64,000 nt of DNA from UBA4636 sp045534575 (GTDB lineage Bacteria > Bacillota > Clostridia > Christensenellales > Borkfalkiaceae), in assembly GCA_045534575.1 (NCBI GenBank), contig JAZSJZ010000005.1, positions 62,001 through 126,000 on the forward strand, in the 5' to 3' direction. A program made the position numbers and the translations under genes. The notes beneath the pieces are model-generated. The model saw only the letters and a program-made list of their open reading frames with translations, was not told where the DNA came from and searched no databases. How positions within the stretch are numbered: the stretch's first letter is position 1; each line of letters begins with the position of its first letter. Shown here in pieces: positions 1-7,728 of this stretch.

Positions 1-137
1 TTTTAGATAGAATTCCTGCTGGTAGATGGGGCACTCCAGACGATATTATGGGTGCTGGCGTATTCCTAGCAAGTTCTGCTTCCGACTATGTTAACGGCTT
101 CACGCTCGCAGTTGACGGCGGTTGGTTAGCAAGATAA
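1..137 (+). CDS. kduD: 2-dehydro-3-deoxy-D-gluconate 5-dehydrogenase KduD, 3' end
   Basis: Only the last 44 codons are present, read from base 3; the 5' part lies outside the window. The protein ends in DGGWLAR, preceded by RWGTPDDI and FLASSASDYVNG, which is the C-terminal pattern of short-chain dehydrogenases of the KduD type. KduD interconverts 2,5-diketo-3-deoxygluconate and 2-keto-3-deoxygluconate (KDG) in pectin breakdown. The SDR family assignment is read from sequence. The KduD identity rests on the closing residues together with the neighbouring eda and kduI genes. It is likely the first visible gene of an operon continuing into eda 43 bp downstream. Confidence 0.85.
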   Translation, partial: LDRIPAGRWGTPDDIMGAGVFLASSASDYVNGFTLAVDGGWLAR

Positions 138-180
138 TTTCAAAATAATTTCAAAACAAAAAATATTCTAGAGGTTTAAA

Positions 181-810
181 ATGAAAGATATTACTACTGC
201 TTTAAAAGAAACGGGTATTGTTCCTGTAATTGTTTTAGAAGAAATTGACCAAGCTGAAAACCTTGCAAGAGCGTTAATCGAAGGCGGTGTTAACTGTGCA
301 GAAGTTACCTTCCGTGCTGAAGGTGCTGATAAGGTTATCGAAAAGATGACAAAAGCCTACCCAGATATGTTAGTTGGCGCTGGCACGGTTTTAACTATTG
401 ATCAATTAGAAAGGGCTAAAAATGCAGGCGCAAAGTTCTGCGTTGCTCCAGGTCTTAACCCAAAGGTTGTTAAGCGTGCTCAAGAAATCGGTATGCCGTT
501 CGTTCCGGGCGTTGCAACCGCTACTGAAATTGAAGCGGCGTTAGACCTTGGCATTACCACCGTAAAATTCTTCCCAGCAGAACAAGCGGGCGGTCTTTCT
601 TACATTAAGGCTGTTAGCGCACCATACCCAATGATGAGATTTATGCCAACCGGCGGTATTAGCGATAAGAACATTTTTGAATATCTTTCATTCCCAAAAG
701 TAGTTGCTTGCGGTGGTAGCTGGATTGTTAAAGCATCACTTTTAAAAGAACACAATTGGGCTGAAGTAACCCGCCTTTGCCGTGAGGTTACTGATAATCT
801 TAACAAATAA
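181..810 (+). CDS. eda: KDPG / KHG aldolase Eda
   Basis: A 209-residue class I aldolase of normal family length. It should cleave 2-keto-3-deoxy-6-phosphogluconate to pyruvate and glyceraldehyde-3-phosphate, the last step of uronate catabolism. EVTFRAEGA (about residues 41-49) carries the catalytic Glu, and TVKFFPAEQAGG (about 126-137) carries the Schiff-base Lys. GAGTVLT and MPTGGIS are the other family signatures. The ATG follows AGAGG at good distance. It lies between kduD and a sugar isomerase gene that begins 3 bp after its stop, so it is cotranscribed. KDG kinase, needed to make its substrate, is not in the window. Confidence 0.93.
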   Translation: MKDITTALKETGIVPVIVLEEIDQAENLARALIEGGVNCAEVTFRAEGADKVIEKMTKAYPDMLVGAGTVLTIDQLERAKNAGAKFCVAPGLNPKVVKRAQEIGMPFVPGVATATEIEAALDLGITTVKFFPAEQAGGLSYIKAVSAPYPMMRFMPTGGISDKNIFEYLSFPKVVACGGSWIVKASLLKEHNWAEVTRLCREVTDNLNK

Positions 811-813
811 TCG

Positions 814-1650
814 ATGAAACTAGCAATTCGTGGGCACGATTTAGGTAAAAAGGGCGAGTTTGATATGTATGCTAGGCTAAAGGAATTTGGCTTTGACGGA
901 GTTCAGCTCGTTCCCTATAAAACCTTTAACGACGTTCCTTATAATCCATCAATAACAAGTGAAAAGGCTAAAGAAATGGCTCGAGGCGTTAGGCTTTCGG
1001 GCGCGCAGACGATAATGCTCGGCGCATACTTTAACCCCGTTCACTCGGTTAAAGAAAAGGTGGAAAACGGAATAAAAACGTTTGAGCGTTACCTAGAATT
1101 AGCCAAAGACTTTGAGTGTGATACGGTTGGTAGCGAAACGGGTTCGTTTAATGACGATAAGTGGACCTATAACCCCGTAAACCGCACTGACGAAGCGTTA
1201 GAAGTAGTTGTAAAAACCTTTAAAAAGTTGACGAAAAAAGCCGAAGATTTAGGCGTTTTTGTTGCAATGGAAGGCGCAAGCGGGCACGTTTGCTATTCAG
1301 TTGAAAGGTTAAAGCAAGCCGCTGATGAAATTAACAGCAAAAACCTAAGATTTGTGTTTGACCTTTATAACTATCTTGACGATGGAAACTACGGCGACTA
1401 TAAAGAAATTTTAGAAAACGGCTTAAAAACTTTCAACGGAAAGATTCATTGCTTCCATATGAAAGATTGTGCGCTTGTTGACGGCAAAGTTAAACAATGC
1501 GCAATAGGTAAAGGCTTTTTCGACTACGAGTGGTTCATTTCGACCATTAAAAAATACGATAAGGACGCAAACCTAATTCTCGAAGGCACTATGGGCGACG
1601 ATATTTTGCCTAGCGTGAAACTTATTCGAGATATTTGGAAGAGCGTATAA
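814..1650 (+). CDS. sugar phosphate isomerase/epimerase, TIM-barrel (AP_endonuc_2 type)
   Basis: A 278-residue cytoplasmic protein of the xylose isomerase-like TIM-barrel superfamily. Metal-ligand stretches are recognisable: SETGS near residue 110, the strand ending FVFDLYNYLDDG near 185, IHCFHMKD near 215 and LILEGT near 255. The precise substrate cannot be read from sequence; the context suggests a uronate or keto-sugar interconversion. No clear ribosome site lies in the 3-bp gap after eda, so it is probably translated by coupling. It is distantly related in fold to the N-terminal half of the fusion protein at 55309-57816. Confidence 0.72.
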   Translation: MKLAIRGHDLGKKGEFDMYARLKEFGFDGVQLVPYKTFNDVPYNPSITSEKAKEMARGVRLSGAQTIMLGAYFNPVHSVKEKVENGIKTFERYLELAKDFECDTVGSETGSFNDDKWTYNPVNRTDEALEVVVKTFKKLTKKAEDLGVFVAMEGASGHVCYSVERLKQAADEINSKNLRFVFDLYNYLDDGNYGDYKEILENGLKTFNGKIHCFHMKDCALVDGKVKQCAIGKGFFDYEWFISTIKKYDKDANLILEGTMGDDILPSVKLIRDIWKSV

Positions 1651-1673
1651 CAATAATATAGAAGGTGATAAAT

Positions 1674-2510
1674 ATGAGATTTGAAACAAGATACGCAAAT
1701 CATCCAAACGATTCAAAAAATTACGATACTAAAACATTAAGAGAAAACTATCTTATAGAACAAGTTTTTATTCCAGACGAAATTAACTTGGTTTATTCTC
1801 ACCAAGATAGAATTATCGCTGGTGGAGTTATGCCGATTAAAGGCGAACTCGTTTTAGGAACTACTAAAGAACTTGCTACAGCGTATTTCTTAGAAAGAAG
1901 AGAACTTGGTATTATCAACATAGGTTGCGCTGGCGAAGTTATTCTCGACGGCAAGGCATACCCTGTTGGTCATAAAGAAGGTATGTATGTTGGAATGGGC
2001 ACTAAGGAAGTTGTTTTCAAATCGAACGACCCTGAAAATCCAGCAAAGTTCTATATCAACTCTGCTCCAGCACACAAGGCTTATGAAACAGTGCTTATCA
2101 ACAAGGCTAACTGCAGAAAAGTTCCGCTTGGTGATAAAGAAAATATGAACAAGCGCGTTATCAATCAATTCGTTCACCCAGCAGTTTGCAAGTCTTGCCA
2201 ACTCACAATGGGCATGACCGAACTTGAAGTTGGTAGCGGTTGGAACACAATGCCAAGCCACACTCACGAGAGAAGAATGGAAGTTTACTTCTATTTTGAC
2301 TTAGGCGCAGAGGATGCTGTTTTCCACCTTATGGGAACAAAGGACGAAACACGCCACATCGTTATGCATAACGAACAAGCAGTTATTTCTCCAAGTTGGT
2401 CAATCCACTCTGGTATCGGCACTAGGAACTATACCTTCATTTGGGGTATGTGCGGTGAGAACCAAGAGTTCGACGATATGGACCACATTAAAACTAGTGA
2501 GTTAAAGTAA
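1674..2510 (+). CDS. kduI: 5-dehydro-4-deoxy-D-glucuronate isomerase KduI
   Basis: A 278-residue cupin-fold isomerase. It converts 5-keto-4-deoxyuronate, released from unsaturated galacturonides, to 2,5-diketo-3-deoxygluconate for KduD. The zinc motif is plain: SHTHERRMEVYFYF (about residues 190-203) supplies two His and a Glu, and the fourth ligand lies in SWSIHSG near 245. Family signatures RIIAGG, FLERRELG, MHNEQAVISPSW and TFIWGMCGENQ are all present. I chose the ATG at 1674 because AGAAGGTG sits just upstream; the in-frame GTG at 1665 is inside that ribosome site. All key residues look intact. Confidence 0.96.
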   Translation: MRFETRYANHPNDSKNYDTKTLRENYLIEQVFIPDEINLVYSHQDRIIAGGVMPIKGELVLGTTKELATAYFLERRELGIINIGCAGEVILDGKAYPVGHKEGMYVGMGTKEVVFKSNDPENPAKFYINSAPAHKAYETVLINKANCRKVPLGDKENMNKRVINQFVHPAVCKSCQLTMGMTELEVGSGWNTMPSHTHERRMEVYFYFDLGAEDAVFHLMGTKDETRHIVMHNEQAVISPSWSIHSGIGTRNYTFIWGMCGENQEFDDMDHIKTSELK

Positions 2511-2539
2511 TTTAAGAAAAACAAAAATTTAAAAAAGTA

Positions 2540-2562
2540 GGGCTATAAGCCCGTAAATAAAA
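2540..2562 (-). repeat. dispersed intergenic motif, copy 1
   Basis: In the 69-bp gap between kduI and the ATPase gene, the minus strand reads TTACGGGCTTATAGCCC followed by a T-rich run. The core is an imperfect palindrome GGGCT-ATA-AGCCC. Related copies occur at 5086, 38129, 42558, 45491 (minus) and 51826. Function unknown. Confidence 0.5.
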
Positions 2563-2579
2563 GAAAATAGGTAGAAAAA

Positions 2580-3653
2580 ATGTCAACTATAAAACTTAGA
2601 AACATCAATAAAGTTTATCCTAACGGTTTCCAAGCGGTTTACGATTTCAATCTTAAAATCGAGGACGGCGAGTTTATCGTTTTGGTAGGACCATCTGGTT
2701 GCGGTAAGTCAACAACGCTTAGAATGATAGCGGGGCTAGAAGATATTTCTGAAGGCGAACTTATCATAAACGGCAAGGTTTCGAACGCACTTGGCCCTAT
2801 GCAAAGAGGAATTTCAATGGTATTCCAATCATATGCGTTGTATCCACATTTGACGGTTGCTGAAAATCTTGCGTTTGGTTTAAAGATGCAAGGTCTTAAC
2901 GGTGAAGTTATTGATAAGCGCGTTGCAAGAATAGCAAAAATGTTAGGCTTGCAAGACTACCTTGAAAGATATCCAAGAGCATTGTCTGGCGGTCAACGTC
3001 AACGTGTTGCGGTAGGTAGATCTATTATAAGACAAGTTGAAGTGTTCCTCATGGACGAACCACTTTCTAACCTTGATGCTAAGCAAAGGGTTACAATGCG
3101 TAGTGAAATTACGAACATCCATAGAAAGATTGGTGCAACCACTATCTACGTAACTCACGACCAAACCGAAGCTATGACTATGGCTGACAGAATCGTAGTT
3201 ATGAAAGATGGTCGTGTTCAACAAGTAGGAACGCCGTATGAACTATATTTCAATCCTGCTAATGAATTCGTTGCAGGGTTTATCGGCGAGCCACCAATGA
3301 ACTTAAAGCCTTGCAAAGTTGATGGTGATAACGTTATTGTTGAAGAAGGCGTATCTTTTGAAATTGGTAACTTTGAAAAGCTTAAAGCTTTCGACCAAAA
3401 AGAAGTTACTATCGGCTTTAGACCTGAAGCAACTATCTTAGGTAAGGCTGATGACGCAATTTCTTTCAAAGCAAAGGTAACTCTAACCGAAATGCTTGGC
3501 GATAACGTTAACGTTTACGCAACGATTGGCGAAAAGGACGTTATTTTGAAAGTTTCGCCATACGATGAAGTTAATGCTGGTGACGAAATTGAATTTTCAA
3601 TTCCAAGAAACAGCGTTTATTTCTTCAACCCTGCCGACGGCTCGGTTATTTAA
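2580..3653 (+). CDS. ABC transporter ATPase, carbohydrate type (MsmK/MsmX/UgpC family)
   Basis: A 357-residue CUT1-family ATPase that would power sugar import. It has Walker A GPSGCGKST (about residues 37-45), Q-loop MVFQSYALYPH, signature LSGGQRQRVAVGRS, Walker B VFLMDEPLSNLD and switch THDQTEAM, followed by the C-terminal TOBE-type regulatory domain (about 240-357). The length is normal. A second, similar ATPase is encoded at 11128-12192, so the importer may have two alternative energisers or each may serve a different partner. The start follows AATAGGTAG. Confidence 0.92.
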   Translation: MSTIKLRNINKVYPNGFQAVYDFNLKIEDGEFIVLVGPSGCGKSTTLRMIAGLEDISEGELIINGKVSNALGPMQRGISMVFQSYALYPHLTVAENLAFGLKMQGLNGEVIDKRVARIAKMLGLQDYLERYPRALSGGQRQRVAVGRSIIRQVEVFLMDEPLSNLDAKQRVTMRSEITNIHRKIGATTIYVTHDQTEAMTMADRIVVMKDGRVQQVGTPYELYFNPANEFVAGFIGEPPMNLKPCKVDGDNVIVEEGVSFEIGNFEKLKAFDQKEVTIGFRPEATILGKADDAISFKAKVTLTEMLGDNVNVYATIGEKDVILKVSPYDEVNAGDEIEFSIPRNSVYFFNPADGSVI

Positions 3654-3674
3654 CAATATATAAAGGTGACTTTT

Positions 3675-5084
3675 ATGAAAAATTTTCTCGATAAAGACTT
3701 TCTTTTAGAAACTGAAACCGCAAAGGTTTTGTATCACGAATATGCAGAAAACATGCCTATTTTCGACTATCACTGCCACATTCCGCCAAGAGATATTTTT
3801 GAAGATAGAAAATTTAGAAGCTTAACTCAAGTTTGGCTTGTTGACGGCCATTTTGGCGACCACTATAAGTGGAGAAGTATGCGCCAATCGGGTGTTAGTG
3901 AAGATTACATCACCGGAGATAAGAGTGATGAAGAAAAGTTTATGAAATATGCCGAAATGATTCCTTATGCAATCGGCAACCCACTCTATCACTGGACTCA
4001 TTTAGAACTTAAAAAATACTTTGGCATTACCGATATTTTATCGCCAAAGACTGCTAAGAAAATTTACGATGAATGTAACGAAAAGTTGGAAAACTTAACG
4101 GCGAGAAAGTTCATCGAAATGAGCAACGTAAAAACTATTTGCACTACTGACGATCCTATCGATTCGCTAGAGTGGCACATCAAAATGAAAAACGACCCAA
4201 CGATGAAGTTCACCGTTCTTCCAGCGTTTAGACCAGATAAAGGCGTAAACATTGAACTTGATTACTTCTTCATCCCTTGGGTAAAAGAACTTTCAAAAGT
4301 TGTTGGCTATGAAATTAGCGACCTTACCGCTTTTGAAAAGGCTTTTGAAGATAGAATTAAATTCTTCGACTCTGTTGGTTGCGTAGTTAGCGATAACGCG
4401 ATTGACGTGTTTATGTATGAAGAGGCAACCAGAGAAGAAGTTGAAAAGATTTTCGTTAAAGGTTTGAACGGAGAAAAGCTCACCAATAGCGAAATCGAAA
4501 AATATAAGGGCTACATACTCTTATTCCTCGGCAGACTATACAACAAGTATGGTTGGGTTCAACAATACCACATCGGCGCGCTTAGAAACAACTCTTTAAG
4601 AGCGTTAAAGAAACTCGGTGCGGACATTGGTTTTGACGCTATCGAAGACCAACCATTTGCTGCAAAACTTGCAAAAGTTTTAGGCAACCTTGACGAAACT
4701 GACGAACTTCCTAAAACTATTCTTTATTGCTTAAACCCACGCGATAACGAAGTTTTAGCAACCATTATGAACTGCTTCCAACACGAAGGCATTTCAGGAA
4801 AGATTCAATTTGGTAGTGGTTGGTGGTTCAACGACCAAAAATACGGTATGGAAACGCAAATGGAATCGTTATCTTCCGTAGCGCTAATTTCTAAGTTCGT
4901 TGGTATGCTAACCGACTCTAGAAGCTTCTTGTCTTATCCAAGGCACGAATATTTTAGAAGAATTCTTTGCAATAAATTTGGTAATTTAATCGAGAACGGC
5001 GAATACCCTTGCGATATTGAATTCGTAGGAAAAATCGTTCAAGATATTTGTTATAATAACGCAGTTAACTACTTCAAAAAGTAA
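3675..5084 (+). CDS. uxaC: glucuronate/galacturonate isomerase UxaC
   Basis: A 469-residue member of the amidohydrolase-like uronate isomerases. It converts D-galacturonate to D-tagaturonate, or glucuronate to fructuronate. The N-terminal metal motif FDYHCHIPP is near residues 24-32. RNNSLRALKKLGADIGFD and the long stretch GKIQFGSGWWFNDQKYGME are typical of UxaC. The ATG at 3675 is chosen because AAAGGTGA precedes it; the upstream in-frame GTG lies inside that ribosome site. The next enzymes of this branch (UxaB, UxaA) are not seen in the window. The gene lies between a transporter ATPase and permease genes, so uptake and catabolism are probably coexpressed. Confidence 0.95.
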   Translation: MKNFLDKDFLLETETAKVLYHEYAENMPIFDYHCHIPPRDIFEDRKFRSLTQVWLVDGHFGDHYKWRSMRQSGVSEDYITGDKSDEEKFMKYAEMIPYAIGNPLYHWTHLELKKYFGITDILSPKTAKKIYDECNEKLENLTARKFIEMSNVKTICTTDDPIDSLEWHIKMKNDPTMKFTVLPAFRPDKGVNIELDYFFIPWVKELSKVVGYEISDLTAFEKAFEDRIKFFDSVGCVVSDNAIDVFMYEEATREEVEKIFVKGLNGEKLTNSEIEKYKGYILLFLGRLYNKYGWVQQYHIGALRNNSLRALKKLGADIGFDAIEDQPFAAKLAKVLGNLDETDELPKTILYCLNPRDNEVLATIMNCFQHEGISGKIQFGSGWWFNDQKYGMETQMESLSSVALISKFVGMLTDSRSFLSYPRHEYFRRILCNKFGNLIENGEYPCDIEFVGKIVQDICYNNAVNYFKK

Positions 5085-5085
5085 G

Positions 5086-5110
5086 ATAACGGGCTTATAG
5101 ACAGGTTTTT
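5086..5110 (+). repeat. dispersed intergenic motif, copy 2
   Basis: ATAACGGGCTTATAGACAGG followed by a T run fills the gap between the uxaC stop and the ATG at 5111. It matches the motif at 38129 and, inverted, at 2540 and 45491. Here it leaves little room for a ribosome site, so it could overlap translation initiation of the next gene. Confidence 0.45.
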
Positions 5111-5695
5111 ATGGCTTGGAAGCGTTATAGAATTATAGATTTATTGATACTTCTTATTTTGATGTGCGCCCTAGAGGTTTTAAGCTTGAGGCTTTTAGGA
5201 ACGTCTAATCAAATATTTGTTTTATCACTAGTTATGCCAATTGCTTTAATTGCGTATATGCGCTGGAACGCTTTTGGTGTTATTTACGCATTGGTAGGCG
5301 GGGCGATAAACGTTATTTTAATAAACGCGTTTGACGGCGGTTTTTATTTAACAACGCATTGGCAACAACTAGTAGCTTATACGCTTGGGAACAGCGCTTC
5401 GATAATCGTCCTTTTATATTTTAGGAAAGGGCTCGAAGCCAAAGAGAAGTTAAGAAAATCTATACCACTCATTATTGCGTATGTTGCAACGAGTTTTTTG
5501 GCAGTTTGCTTATTTAGAAGCGTTCTAGGAAGCGTTTTGCAAAGCGCAAATTTCTTCGATTTGTTACTATCGCATTTAACAAGAGAAACTTTTAATTTTA
5601 TTTTCACATTGCTCGTGATAATAGTAACGAGCAAACAAGATCAGGTTTTTGCGGATCAAAAAGATTATTTTGAAACGCACAACGTTAGGAGGTAA
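5111..5695 (+). CDS. multi-pass membrane protein, unknown
   Basis: A 194-residue integral membrane protein with about five or six hydrophobic segments (roughly residues 8-28, 34-52, 55-78, 88-105, 120-140, 150-172). I do not recognise a family. The spacing of small-residue helices is reminiscent of ECF-transporter S components or other small membrane subunits, but no diagnostic motif is visible. It lies directly upstream of, and 1 bp from, the permease gene at 5697. That gene's AGGAGG ribosome site lies inside its last codons, so the two are tightly coexpressed. An accessory role in oligouronide uptake is inference only. Confidence 0.6.
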   Translation: MAWKRYRIIDLLILLILMCALEVLSLRLLGTSNQIFVLSLVMPIALIAYMRWNAFGVIYALVGGAINVILINAFDGGFYLTTHWQQLVAYTLGNSASIIVLLYFRKGLEAKEKLRKSIPLIIAYVATSFLAVCLFRSVLGSVLQSANFFDLLLSHLTRETFNFIFTLLVIIVTSKQDQVFADQKDYFETHNVRR

Positions 5696-5696
5696 T

Positions 5697-6755
5697 ATGA
5701 AAGAGAAAGACCCTATTCCAATGAGTAGAGAGCGTCAACTAATTATTGACGATTTCGAAAGAAATTATTGGAAAAACATAGGTAAACAAGTTCTAAAAGA
5801 CTGGCGTTTATACGTTATGCTTTTACCTTTATTCCTTTTGTTCTTGTTCTGGAGATATTTTCCAATGTATGACTTAACGGCAGCGTTTAAGGAATACAAC
5901 ACGAACAGAGAGTCAGTTGCTCAAATGGACTTCGTTGGTCTATATTGGTTTAAGCAGTTGTTATTTGGAAGTTATTCAAGTACTTTCTGGCCTGCATTTA
6001 GAAACACGTTTATGCTTAGTTTCTACGGCTTGCTATTTGGCTTCCCAACTCCAATTTTGCTAGCATTATTCTTTAGTGAAATTAAGTCAAACATAGTTCG
6101 AAGCGTATTGCAAATTGCAACTTATTTGCCAAAATTCGTTTCGCTAGTTGTTGTAACGTCGATTATTCACCTTGTTTTAAAGAATGGTTCTGTTGAAAAT
6201 GGCGTTCAACCAGGTGTTATTTCACAAGCACTAGTTTCTATAGGTTTACTCGGTCAAGAAGAGGCAATGCTAGGTCTATTGAATACGCCTAAATATTTTA
6301 GAACCATTTATGAAGTATCTGGCGTATGGGCGGAAGCGGGTTATGGCTCTATCGTTTACTTTGCGGCAATTATCGGCATTTCGCCAACGAGTTACGAAGC
6401 TGCGCGTATGGACGGTGCTTCCAAAATGGCTCAAATTAAATACGTAGTGCTTCCGGGAATTTTGTCAACGGTAGTTATAATGCTTATTATGAAACTCGGT
6501 CACCTTATGACCATAGGTTACGAAAAAGTATTGTTATTACAAACCACAGGAACTTCGAATAACCTTGAAAAAGCAGAAACTATTTCTACTTACGTATTCC
6601 AGCTCGGTAGTTTGGCTGGAAGTAGTGCGAACATGGGCGATATTGGTAAATCAGTAGGTTCCGCCGCAGATATGATGAACGCGATAATTTCAATGTTACT
6701 AGTTATCGGCGCGAACACTATCAGTAAGAATGTTTCTGAAACTTCGCTTTATTAA
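5697..6755 (+). CDS. ABC transporter permease, LplB/YteP type
   Basis: A 352-residue binding-protein-dependent permease with six core helices after an N-terminal cytoplasmic stretch. The EAA loop that contacts the ATPase reads YEAARMDGASKMAQIKYVVLP (about residues 237-257). Homologous permeases in B. subtilis (YteP with YtcP and YtcQ) import rhamnogalacturonan and galacturonan oligosaccharides; that role fits the neighbours here. The ATG at 5697 follows a perfect TAGGAGGT. The partner permease starts 9 bp after the stop. Confidence 0.9.
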   Translation: MKEKDPIPMSRERQLIIDDFERNYWKNIGKQVLKDWRLYVMLLPLFLLFLFWRYFPMYDLTAAFKEYNTNRESVAQMDFVGLYWFKQLLFGSYSSTFWPAFRNTFMLSFYGLLFGFPTPILLALFFSEIKSNIVRSVLQIATYLPKFVSLVVVTSIIHLVLKNGSVENGVQPGVISQALVSIGLLGQEEAMLGLLNTPKYFRTIYEVSGVWAEAGYGSIVYFAAIIGISPTSYEAARMDGASKMAQIKYVVLPGILSTVVIMLIMKLGHLMTIGYEKVLLLQTTGTSNNLEKAETISTYVFQLGSLAGSSANMGDIGKSVGSAADMMNAIISMLLVIGANTISKNVSETSLY

Positions 6756-6764
6756 GGAGAGATT

Positions 6765-7694
6765 ATGGCTACAGTTAATAACGTTGTAAAAAAGAAAAAA
6801 AATGCAGGCGTTCGTTTGGAAATGAGCGAATTGATCTTTAAAATTTTGGCTTACTTATTTTGCGTGGTTTTTGCTCTTATGTGTTTGTATCCGTTCGTTT
6901 ATACGATTTCGGCTGCAATTTCAGGCAAAGCGGAATATTTGGCTGGTGAAATTGTTTTATGGCCAAAGAACGTTCAATGGGAAGCATTTAAAGACGTAGT
7001 TTTTGATTCTAACTTCTGGGTTAGTTACGCAAACACTTTATTCATTACCTTCTTTGGAACGATTTGGTCGCTAATCACCGCTATTTTAGGTGCATACGCA
7101 CTTTCTAAAAAGCGTTTGGTATTTAAGTCAGGCTTAAACTTCTTCCTTGTGTTCACAATGTGGTTCTCAGCGGGTCTTCTTCCTATGTATTTGAACTATA
7201 TGGACACTAAAGATTTTTTCACAGACGTTCTTTTTATCACGGATATAAAATGGATGATAGTTATCACAATGGGTATGAACGCATTTGATACCGTTTTATT
7301 AAGAAACGCTTTCGATTCAGTTCCAAAGGAAATTGAAGAAGCCGCTATCGTTGATGGTGCAAGCGAGTTCAATCTTTTGTGGAATGTTTACGTTCCAATG
7401 AGTAAATCAGCAGTAGCTACGGTAGGCTTGTTCTTTGGTATTAGCCGTTGGAATGGTTACTTCTGGGCTTGGCAAGTTCTTGACGATGCAGGGCAATTCC
7501 CGCTTCAAGTTTACATTAAAGATACGTTAAAAGAAATAAACGTTGATGATGCGGTGCAAAGAAGTGATGTGTATGCAAACCAAGCAATAGTTTATAGCAT
7601 GATAGTATTTGCTATCATTCCAATTATGGTAATTTACCCATACATTCAAAAATATTTCGCAACCGGCGTAAACCTTGGTGGCGTTAAAGAATAA
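6765..7694 (+). CDS. ABC transporter permease, LplC/YtcP type
   Basis: A 309-residue carbohydrate permease (CUT1, YtcP-like) with six predicted helices. The EAA motif IEEAAIVDGASEFNLLWNV lies at about residues 188-206. It pairs with the 5697 permease to form the membrane channel of an oligosaccharide importer. The ATG follows AAGGAGA. The binding-protein gene follows after 34 bp. Confidence 0.9.
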   Translation: MATVNNVVKKKKNAGVRLEMSELIFKILAYLFCVVFALMCLYPFVYTISAAISGKAEYLAGEIVLWPKNVQWEAFKDVVFDSNFWVSYANTLFITFFGTIWSLITAILGAYALSKKRLVFKSGLNFFLVFTMWFSAGLLPMYLNYMDTKDFFTDVLFITDIKWMIVITMGMNAFDTVLLRNAFDSVPKEIEEAAIVDGASEFNLLWNVYVPMSKSAVATVGLFFGISRWNGYFWAWQVLDDAGQFPLQVYIKDTLKEINVDDAVQRSDVYANQAIVYSMIVFAIIPIMVIYPYIQKYFATGVNLGGVKE

Positions 7695-7728
7695 AAAAAT
7701 TTATATCACATATATTTGGAGGATTCTT

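Noticed and set aside
1665..1673. GTG start for kduI nine bases upstream (similarly GTG 3666 for uxaC and 39362 for rpmE)
   Set aside because: Each lies within the AAGGTG-type ribosome site of the downstream ATG.
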